NCBI GenBank assembly: GCA_021813155.1 | Contig: JAKALK010000005.1 | Location: forward strand, 1-26,068 | Reading direction: 5' to 3' | Length of the DNA stretch: 26,068 nt | Source: a bacterium | GTDB lineage: Bacteria; Patescibacteriota; Minisyncoccia; UBA6257; 2-01-FULL-56-20 | Part shown: piece after piece, positions 20,747 through 26,068 of the stretch | Numbering within the stretch: position 1 is the first letter of the stretch | How the letters are laid out: each line of letters begins with the position of its first letter | Notes under the pieces: generated by a model | What the model was told of the DNA's origin: nothing | Database searches by the model: none | The model's input: only the letters and a program-made list of their open reading frames with translations | Translations under genes and position numbers: made by a program

Positions 20747-23256
20747 ATACTCAAGTGGCGGAACGCGAGGTTTATTTTTCTGATCCTAGACTCAAAATGA
20801 CTGTCGTGGGGAGGTTGATGGTGAGGGTGATTGGTTATTCCAGTTACGTTTTTCTTTTAGCGGCCACTTTAGTTTTGATTTTCCTTAAAGTAGATCGATT
20901 ATTTTATTTAGGAATATTACTAGCTTTGTTTTTTCTAGATTATTTGTGGCATACCAGAGAAGCCGACCGTCCTCTTTTTGAGATGCCGTCTCGAGGGCGG
21001 GTGAATCTGGCTCGATATTTTAATCCTGATGCCTTTGGAGTGATAGAACAAGCTTTAGATAGAAGCCTGATTAGTAAGACAAATTTTACCTTGGAAATAC
21101 TACGCGAGCTTTTAGGAGTGCGAAATATTAAAGAGGGATTACTTAGGATGGATGTGCCGCCCGATGAATTCGAGCACAAACTCGCGGATTTTTTGAAAGA
21201 CGCTAATGTCGCGACAACGCCTGAAGAGCGCGAGGGATGGATGCTGACTTTAGCTCGGGCCGCTTTTCTAGGAGCGAGCAAAAATGGGCACAAGTTTATC
21301 GAGCCGAGTGATTTGTTTTCGGCGCTCCCGGCGCTTAAGGATGAATACGTGGGTCGGCTGTTTGAAATTTTTTCGATTAGCGAGGGGGATTTAGAAAAAG
21401 CGTTAATTTTTAGTTCTCTAAAAAGTCAATTTTCGAGATTACGGGGGCTGCCTACAACCTTAGGAGGATTTGTGCCGGGGGTCCACCAGCGAATTAGGCA
21501 TAGAGTGATAAACCGGGCCTGGACGAGTCGTCCGACTCCTAATCTCGATAAATATAGTCTTGACCTTACCGATTTAGCTAGGAAGGAAGAGGTGGGGTTT
21601 TTAGTGGGCCATCAATCTGAATACGATAGATTAGAAGACGTTTTGGCCCGTCCGGTTAATCCCAACGCTCTTTTAGTGGGAGAAGAGGGAATTGGCAAGG
21701 AAACGATAGTTTCGCATTTGGCTTTTCAGATATCGAAGGACAAAATTCCTGAAGCTCTTTACGATAAAAGACTGGTACTTTTGCAAATCAGCGAAGTGAC
21801 TGCGGGAGCGGCTCAAGACGAACTTCAGGCTCGATTGAAGCGGATAGTGGATGAGATTGTGGCGGCTGGCAATATAATTCTTTATATTCCTGAATTCCAT
21901 AATTTGACGAGAACTTCTGGCGCGGCCTACCTTTCGGCGGCAGACGCTCTGGTGCCGATTATTAAGAATAATGCCTTTCCGGTAATTGGGGCTACTTATC
22001 CTAGAGAATTTAAGGAAGCAGTAGAAACGCGCAGCGACATTCTCGGTCTTTTTGAAGTAGTTAGGGTGAATGAGGTTAGCCAGGAAGAAGCGGAAAAAAT
22101 CTTGGTTTACGAAAGTATGATTTTAGAGAGGGGGTCGAGAATATTAGTGAGCTTTGGAGCTATAAAGAAAGCAGTGATTTTGGCTAAGAAGTATTTTACG
22201 AGTAAATTTTTGCCTTCGAGTGCTGATGAGCTGCTGAAGAGCGCCTTCTCAGAAGCTAAGAGGCGCGGAGAGAGGGTTGTAGGGGCGGAGGCAGTGATGC
22301 GTTCGGTTGAGGAAAGAGTAAATGTTCCGATTCGAGAAGTGGGCGGAGACGAAGCTCAAGAGTTACTCAATTTAGAGTCTATTATTCATGAGCGCCTTAT
22401 TAACCAAGAGGAAGCGGTGGTGGCGGTGAGTAATGTTTTGCGCGAGTATCGGAGTGGGCTTATGAAGCCGGGGAAACCAATTGCCAGCTTTTTGTTTGTT
22501 GGACCGACCGGAGTTGGTAAAACTGAACTTTCAAAAATTCTTACGGAAATTATGTTTGGTTCGAAAGATTCGATGGTAAGGTTCGATATGACTGAATATC
22601 AAGACAAGTTAAGCTTTTATAGATTTATTGGTTCGCCAGACGGAAAGATTACCGGGGCACTTACCGATGCAATTCTTAAAAAACCCTACGCCTCTATTCT
22701 TTTAGATGAATTCGAGAAAGCCTATCCGGATATCCTTGATTTATTCTTGCAGGTTTTTGATGATGGACGATTAACGGACAATTTGGGTCGGACAGTGGAT
22801 TTTCAAAACACAATTATTATCGCTACCTCCAATGCGCATTCAGATATAATTAACGAGGCGATGCGGGCTGGACAGAAAATGTCTGAAATTGGGGAATATT
22901 TAAAGAGAAAACTGACCGATGTTTTCAAACCGGAACTCTTAAATCGTTTTTCGAAGATTGTGGTTTTTGATAATTTGTCTAAGGAAAACGTAAAGAAGAT
23001 TGCGGTTTTAAATCTAAATGAGTTTAGCAGAAACTTGCGAGAACAGGGGATTTTCCTGGAATTTGGAGATTCGGCGGTCGATATGATTGCAAGATTGGGT
23101 TATGATCCGGCATTCGGCGCTAGGCCGCTTCAGAGAGTAATTGATGATAAGATCAAGGCCCCTTTAGCCGAAAAAATCCTTAGGAAGGAGGTGATAAGGG
23201 GGGGGAAATTTAAAGTTGATGCAGAGGGAGAGGAGATTAAAATCATGAAAATTTGA
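20743..23256 (+). CDS. Membrane-anchored ClpA/ClpB-family double AAA+ ATPase
   Basis: An 837-residue protein. Two hydrophobic helices (~31-50 and ~53-67) precede the soluble part, unlike cytosolic ClpA/B/C. A Clp-N-like helical domain follows (~95-225). D1 has GEEGIGKET (313-321) and NIILYIPEFHNL (377-388): its Walker A lacks the Ser/Thr directly after Lys, and the Walker B Asp is Pro383, so D1 is probably weak or non-hydrolysing. D2 is intact: GPTGVGKT (587-594), SILLDEFEKA (651-660), IIIATSNAHS, and FGARPLQRVIDDKI near the end. The family unfolds or disaggregates proteins; the membrane anchor suggests envelope quality control or assembly. It overlaps the small membrane protein gene by 4 nt. 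No clpP is present here. Confidence 0.92.
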   Translation: MNTQVAEREVYFSDPRLKMTVVGRLMVRVIGYSSYVFLLAATLVLIFLKVDRLFYLGILLALFFLDYLWHTREADRPLFEMPSRGRVNLARYFNPDAFGVIEQALDRSLISKTNFTLEILRELLGVRNIKEGLLRMDVPPDEFEHKLADFLKDANVATTPEEREGWMLTLARAAFLGASKNGHKFIEPSDLFSALPALKDEYVGRLFEIFSISEGDLEKALIFSSLKSQFSRLRGLPTTLGGFVPGVHQRIRHRVINRAWTSRPTPNLDKYSLDLTDLARKEEVGFLVGHQSEYDRLEDVLARPVNPNALLVGEEGIGKETIVSHLAFQISKDKIPEALYDKRLVLLQISEVTAGAAQDELQARLKRIVDEIVAAGNIILYIPEFHNLTRTSGAAYLSAADALVPIIKNNAFPVIGATYPREFKEAVETRSDILGLFEVVRVNEVSQEEAEKILVYESMILERGSRILVSFGAIKKAVILAKKYFTSKFLPSSADELLKSAFSEAKRRGERVVGAEAVMRSVEERVNVPIREVGGDEAQELLNLESIIHERLINQEEAVVAVSNVLREYRSGLMKPGKPIASFLFVGPTGVGKTELSKILTEIMFGSKDSMVRFDMTEYQDKLSFYRFIGSPDGKITGALTDAILKKPYASILLDEFEKAYPDILDLFLQVFDDGRLTDNLGRTVDFQNTIIIATSNAHSDIINEAMRAGQKMSEIGEYLKRKLTDVFKPELLNRFSKIVVFDNLSKENVKKIAVLNLNEFSRNLREQGIFLEFGDSAVDMIARLGYDPAFGARPLQRVIDDKIKAPLAEKILRKEVIRGGKFKVDAEGEEIKIMKI

Positions 23257-23341
23257 CGCGGTGTCACTGTTTTAGAAGAGAATTTTAAAGCTCGAATCCT
23301 TCCCACCTTTTTTAATAAAAGCTAGAATAAAGGTAAATGCA

Positions 23342-23998
23342 ATGAAGATTAAGATTAACGTCGATCTCAAGGTTGGGCGCTTGGTTAAGTATTTCATATT
23401 GGCCGATCTTGCCCTTCTGGCCGGCTGGGGGTTGGTGCAACCTATTTTTTCGATATATGTTTTAGGAAAAATTAGGGGAGCGACTTTAGTGACCTTGGGT
23501 ATTGCGGCGGCTGTTTATTGGATCTTGAAATCACTCCTGCAACTACCGGTGGCGAATTATTTAGACAGGGTACAGGGTGAGGCTGATGATTTTAGGGCTT
23601 TGATTTTAGGTTTGTTTATCGGGGCGCTCGCTGCTTTTTCTTTTACTGCTGTTAAAGAGACGTGGCAGCTGTATTTAGTAGAAGGAGTGCACGCAATTGC
23701 TTTTGCTCTTTACGTGCCAGCTTGGTCGGCAATTTTTTCCCGTCACGTTGATAAGGATCGGGTTTCTTTTGATTGGTCTCTCGACAGTACGGTGGCGGGG
23801 CTTTCAGCCGGAATAAGTGGTTTTTTAGGGGGAGTAATTGCAAAATTTTTGGGTTTTTCTGGGGTGTTTATTTTGGCTGGAGTTTTTTCGATGCTTTCGG
23901 CTTTTATTCTGATTATGACGCCAGCGCTTGTATTGCCTAGGAAAAAAAGTGTCGAGAAAATACTGATGGATCACACTCCAGCAAACATAAACCAATAG
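23342..23998 (+). CDS. Half-size MFS transporter-like membrane protein
   Basis: A 218-residue protein with about six membrane helices: YFILADLALLAGWGLVQPIF, TLVTLGIAAAVYWILKSL, ALILGLFIGALAAFSFTAV, LVEGVHAIAFALYVPAWSAI, VAGLSAGISGFLGGVIAKFL and GVFILAGVFSMLSAFILI. The first loop LPVANYLDR resembles the MFS motif A region. A usual MFS protein has 12 helices and ~400 aa, so this is one six-helix half. It has normal start and stop with only one base before the Nudix gene, so it does not look like a broken gene. Substrate unknown; it may work as a dimer. Confidence 0.75.
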   Translation: MKIKINVDLKVGRLVKYFILADLALLAGWGLVQPIFSIYVLGKIRGATLVTLGIAAAVYWILKSLLQLPVANYLDRVQGEADDFRALILGLFIGALAAFSFTAVKETWQLYLVEGVHAIAFALYVPAWSAIFSRHVDKDRVSFDWSLDSTVAGLSAGISGFLGGVIAKFLGFSGVFILAGVFSMLSAFILIMTPALVLPRKKSVEKILMDHTPANINQ

Positions 23999-23999
23999 T

Positions 24000-24497
24000 A
24001 TGGGAAAGGAGATTTCGGCGGGGATAGTGGTGTATCGGCGCTCTCAAGAAGGGCCGAAGTTTTTGATTTTGTATCACGGCCACAATTATTGGAATTTCCC
24101 AAAAGGAAAGATTGAGAATGAAGAGAGGAGTTTTGAGGCAGCGCTCCGCGAGACGAGGGAGGAAACTGGTTTGGCTGGCCGCGATTTGCGGCTGGTGCGA
24201 AATTTTAAAACCTACGAGCGTTTTAGTTTTAAACGGAACGGCAAAGCAATTTTTAAGATTGTTATTTTCTACTTGGCTGAAACAACCGAGCCAAGGGTTA
24301 AAATTTCAAAAGAGCATCAGGGATATGGCTGGTTTTTATACCGAGAAGCGACGAGAATTTTAGGGAGGTATAAAGACAGCCAAAAAGTCTTAAAAAACAC
24401 TTATGATTTTCTTCGACATGGCTCAGAACAAGTCCTTCAAGGAAAAAGTTATCGTGGTCGTCAGGCGAATTCGCAAAGGGCAGACTCTAACTTATAA
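24000..24497 (+). CDS. Nudix hydrolase
   Basis: A 165-residue protein. The Nudix box is complete: GKIENEERSFEAALRETREE followed by TGL fits GX5EX7REUXEEXGU. The start SAGIVVYRR and YWNFPKGKIE are the usual Nudix lead-in (WxFPKGK is common in diadenosine tetraphosphate-type hydrolases). It cleaves nucleoside diphosphates linked to another group; the exact substrate is not clear. The last ~27 residues are encoded by DNA that also encodes the start of the MGMT-like gene in another frame and have no family match. It starts one base after the MFS stop. Confidence 0.92.
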   Translation: MGKEISAGIVVYRRSQEGPKFLILYHGHNYWNFPKGKIENEERSFEAALRETREETGLAGRDLRLVRNFKTYERFSFKRNGKAIFKIVIFYLAETTEPRVKISKEHQGYGWFLYREATRILGRYKDSQKVLKNTYDFLRHGSEQVLQGKSYRGRQANSQRADSNL

Positions 24498-24687
24498 AGA
24501 GGTAGCCAGGCGAGCCGGTAGTCCGCGCGCCTATCGGGCGGTTGGGAATATTTTGAACCGTTGCGGAGGGATGCGTAAGGGAGTGCCGTGCCATCGGGTG
24601 GTTAGGGGAGATGGTAGGATGGGGGGTTACCGGTGGGGAGAGGAGAAAAAGATAAGGTTATTGAGGAGAGAAAAAGCGATTTCCTAG
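24418..24687 (+). CDS. MGMT/ATL-like DNA alkyltransferase C-terminal domain protein
   Basis: An 89-residue protein from ATG 24418, with 80 nt overlapping the Nudix gene in another frame. It has the DNA-binding helix-turn-helix (QTLTYKEVARRAGSPRAYRA), then VGNILNRCGG and the active-site GVPCHRVVRGDG. The PCHRV Cys that takes the alkyl group is present, so this is not an alkyltransferase-like (ATL) protein with PWHRV. Only the C-terminal domain is present; full MGMT/Ogt has an extra ~70-residue N-terminal domain. The end REKAIS is encoded by the terminator palindrome. Confidence 0.9.
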   Translation: MAQNKSFKEKVIVVVRRIRKGQTLTYKEVARRAGSPRAYRAVGNILNRCGGMRKGVPCHRVVRGDGRMGGYRWGEEKKIRLLRREKAIS

Positions 24688-24702
24688 GAAATCGCTTTTT
24701 CT
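24669..24702. terminator. 34-bp perfect palindromic bidirectional terminator
   Basis: Each arm is AGAAAAAGCGATTTCCT, and its exact complement follows (centre between 24685 and 24686, CTAG), giving an A-run, a GCGATTTCC/GGAAATCGC stem and a T-run in both directions. The stop codons of two convergent genes are at the centre, so the terminator is mostly coding sequence for both. Confidence 0.85.
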
Positions 24703-25031
24703 ACAACTTTCTTAAAAACAGCAGGTTCGTGTTCGGCTAAGTCGGCGAGGATTTTTCTGTCGAGCTTTATCTTATTTCTTTTAAGAGCAGCAATGAGTTT
24801 GCTGTAGCTGATGTTTTCGAGGCGGGAGGCCGTGTTGATTTTAACGTTCCAGAGGGCGCGAGAGGTTCTTTTCTTTTCTTTGCGACCTCGGAATTTTCTT
24901 GAGAGAGCGTGAAGTAGGGCTTCTTTAGCGGCGCGCTCTTTGGATTTACGGCCCCATCGGAAACCTTTAGTGCGTTTGAGAAGCGCTTCTCGTTTTTTGT
25001 GGGCAATAGTACCTCTTTTGACTCTGGGCAT
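24684..25031 (-). CDS. rplT: 50S ribosomal protein L20
   Basis: A 115-residue basic protein, needed early in large-subunit assembly and, in several bacteria, for feedback control of its operon. It begins MPRVKRGTIAHKKREALLKR, followed by GFRWGRKSKERAAKEALLHA, SRKFRGRKEKKR and INTASRLENISYSKLIAALK, all L20 signatures, with normal length. Its last residues VEKAIS and stop lie in the terminator palindrome and overlap the convergent MGMT-like stop by 4 nt. It follows rpmI by 6 nt, in the standard infC-rpmI-rplT operon. Confidence 0.97.
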   Translation of the reverse strand: MPRVKRGTIAHKKREALLKRTKGFRWGRKSKERAAKEALLHALSRKFRGRKEKKRTSRALWNVKINTASRLENISYSKLIAALKRNKIKLDRKILADLAEHEPAVFKKVVEKAIS

Positions 25032-25037
25032 GGGATT

Positions 25038-25232
25038 TTAGTTGGAGTATGTTAGGAGTTGCGTTATTTTTTTAGCTGGGTAAGTTAGGGATCTCGGTCT
25101 CCTCTTTTGCCTCCTTGTCTTTTTTGTTTTTGTGGTTTTGAAATGGTCAACTCCCATAGGTCTCCGAATGAGTTTTCCGCGTCTCGTTATTTTAATACGT
25201 TTGGAGATTGTTTTGGAAGTTTTGTTGGCCAT
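25038..25232 (-). CDS. rpmI: 50S ribosomal protein L35
   Basis: A 64-residue basic protein: MANKTSKTISKRIKITRRGK (usual MPKMKTxKAxxKRFKxTxxGK), then RRPMGVDHFKTTKTKKTRRQ and PAKKITQLL. The N-terminal MPKxKT is diverged, but the KRxKxTxxGK and H..T.K..K.R..L patterns are clear. It lies 46 nt after infC and 6 nt before rplT. Confidence 0.93.
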   Translation of the reverse strand: MANKTSKTISKRIKITRRGKLIRRPMGVDHFKTTKTKKTRRQKRRPRSLTYPAKKITQLLTYSN

Positions 25233-25278
25233 AGGAGTTTAGAGATTCTAGCTGCTTTCCTTAAATTTGGCAAGGTTT

Positions 25279-25785
25279 TTATTTTTTAGCTACTTGGACA
25301 AGCATGCCCCTGCCACCGAATTTGGGTTCGCTGACAATCTTATATTCAACGGGGATCATTTTAAGAAACGCCTCTAGTTTTTGGCGAGCCCAGTCTCGAT
25401 TGTACTTTTCGCGTCCCCGAAGGCGCATATTGATTTCAATCGGGTGGCCTTCATTGAGAAATTTCTCGAGTTGGTGCACCTTAATTAAGAGGTCGTTTTG
25501 GGCGGCGCGGGCGCTTATTTGAATTTGTTTAAGACCGGCGGTTTTTTGTCCCAGCCTTTCTTTTTTTTGCTCCTTCTCTTTTTGGTAGCGATACTTGTCG
25601 TAGCTGATGAGTTTGGTAACTGGTGGAGTAGCGCCTGGAACTACTTCTATTACGTCGACGCCTTTTTCGTTGGCTAATTTAAGGGCGTCACTTAACTTCA
25701 TTATGCCAAGGCTTTCGTTTTTTTCATCCAGAACTCTTACTTCAGGGGCAGTTATTTGATTGTTGAGGCGTGGTTTAAAGATTAT
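25279..25785 (-). CDS. infC: Translation initiation factor IF-3 with non-canonical start codon
   Basis: IF-3 binds the 30S subunit and checks the start codon-tRNA match. The first ATG in frame (25701) would remove the conserved N-terminal strand, but homology continues upstream: PRLNNQITAPEVRVLDEKNE then SLGIM, matching the usual N..I.A.EVR.I...G..LG.M. From 25785 back to the in-frame stop there is no ATG, GTG or TTG; the first reasonable starts are ATA (25785) or ATC (25782), giving 168 or 167 aa, a normal IF-3 length. Rare AUU/AUA/AUC starts allow IF-3 to repress its own synthesis, as in E. coli. The C-terminal domain has KVHQLEKFLNEGHPIEINMR and GRGMLVQVAKK. A TATAAA at 25800-25805 (minus strand) may be the -10 box. 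Confidence 0.88.
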   Translation of the reverse strand: MIFKPRLNNQITAPEVRVLDEKNESLGIMKLSDALKLANEKGVDVIEVVPGATPPVTKLISYDKYRYQKEKEQKKERLGQKTAGLKQIQISARAAQNDLLIKVHQLEKFLNEGHPIEINMRLRGREKYNRDWARQKLEAFLKMIPVEYKIVSEPKFGGRGMLVQVAKK

Positions 25786-25845
25786 GAGGTTTCTAAAATT
25801 TTATACTAGTTTTTTTGGAGGGTAAATACTTAAGAAAAAAATAGA

Positions 25846-26039
25846 CCCCGGTGGGTTTTAGAGTAATGAACGAGAGAGGGGACACTCCTAATCAGTGACG
25901 GCGATGAACGCGCGTATGTTAGGCTGGCCATCCTCTCTCTTTTTTGGATTGCGGAGTCTCGTTTAGGTGGTGAGTCCCCCCGCTACTGGGAAAGCGGCTC
26001 TCCCAGACAACCGAGACGCCAATGGGCGAACGGCCCATT
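25846..26039. other. Structured non-coding region upstream of infC (possible leader or ncRNA)
   Basis: No ORF. Three folds are visible. (a) GAGAGAGG (25872-25879) pairs with CCTCTCTC (25932-25939), followed on the plus strand by TTTTTT, enclosing an inner CCTAA/TTAGG pairing. (b) GTCTCG (25956-25961) pairs with CGAGAC (26012-26017) and encloses an H-type pseudoknot: CCGCT (25980-25984) with AGCGG (25993-25997), and CTGGGA (25986-25991) with TCCCAG (26001-26006). (c) AATGGGC/GCCCATT (26021-26027/26033-26039). On the minus strand it could be an infC-operon leader, on the plus strand a small RNA with terminator. I cannot match it to a known RNA family. Confidence 0.5.
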
Positions 26040-26068
26040 TCCTAAGGATTATTGTACTTCAGACTAGT

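Noticed and set aside
25038..25289. Plus-strand ORF of 60 aa opposite rpmI
   Set aside because: Shadow of the L35 gene; L35 identity is clear.
25279..25701. infC as an N-terminally truncated gene starting at ATG 25701
   Set aside because: Clear IF-3 N-terminal homology continues upstream in frame; a non-canonical start explains it better.
25846..25945. tmRNA, RNase P RNA or SRP RNA in the structured right end
   Set aside because: None of the conserved segments I know for these RNAs (tRNA-like ends or a tag peptide, the GAGGAAAGTCC core, the SRP tetraloop helix) could be found on either strand.
1..26068. Recoding of TGA (as in Gracilibacteria/Absconditabacteria)
   Set aside because: TGA ends several proteins at the expected family length (for example VirB4 and the exported protein before the VirB2-like gene), and no TGA is needed inside conserved domains.

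Overview
The window looks like a chromosomal segment of a Candidate Phyla Radiation (Patescibacteria) bacterium, most likely Parcubacteria-like. The evidence is the compact layout with many overlapping genes, the shortened versions of universal proteins (YebC 179 aa, a 4Fe-4S-less family 4 UDG, a half-size MFS protein), a membrane-anchored Clp ATPase, a VirB4/VirB2-like secretion locus, and short palindromic repeats of a kind I remember from such genomes. TAA, TAG and TGA all act as stops, so the standard bacterial code applies. Lineage is an inference from content; no rRNA gene is present.

Layout. 1-4414 (+): end of a type IV secretion-like operon (VirB4 ATPase, Ala/Gly-rich membrane protein, exported beta-rich protein, VirB2/TrbC-like two-helix protein with a ten-cysteine tail, membrane-anchored propeller-like protein). 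4430-6075 (-): the classic origin-side cluster rpmH-rnpA-yidC-jag. 6076-8870 (+): dnaA and dnaN with two candidate origin segments. 8885-11284 (-): a class A penicillin-binding protein. 11366-13149 (-): small acidic ORF, ruvC, a short yebC, yraN. 13392-18803 (+): ruvA, a Mur ligase with a membrane helix in place of the usual N-terminal domain, a beta-CASP metallo-beta-lactamase RNase, a SLOG-fold protein, an EF-Tu-domain-like small protein, an amino-acid permease. 18804-19254: gene-free and repeat-rich, with one intact tRNA-Arg(CCG) and a second, broken tRNA-Arg copy split by two palindromes. 19255-19655 (-): two small genes with strong Shine-Dalgarno sites, one a zinc ribbon. 19730-24687 (+): UDG, a small membrane protein with a membrane-bound two-AAA Clp ATPase, half MFS, Nudix, MGMT-like protein. 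24684-25785 (-): infC-rpmI-rplT, with infC apparently starting at a non-canonical codon. 25846-26068: structured non-coding DNA upstream of infC.

The most notable signals are these. (1) Four 18-20 bp palindromes at 13131-14020, close to dnaA, resemble ParB parS sites but have altered central bases. (2) A 34-bp perfect palindrome at 24669-24702 serves as terminator and also encodes the same C-terminus (EKAIS-stop) of two convergent genes. (3) A tRNA-Arg remnant is interrupted in both the anticodon arm and the T-loop by palindromic elements. (4) Consensus -10 boxes lie 6-7 nt before start codons, which suggests leaderless transcripts. (5) Several proteins have lost motifs that define their family.
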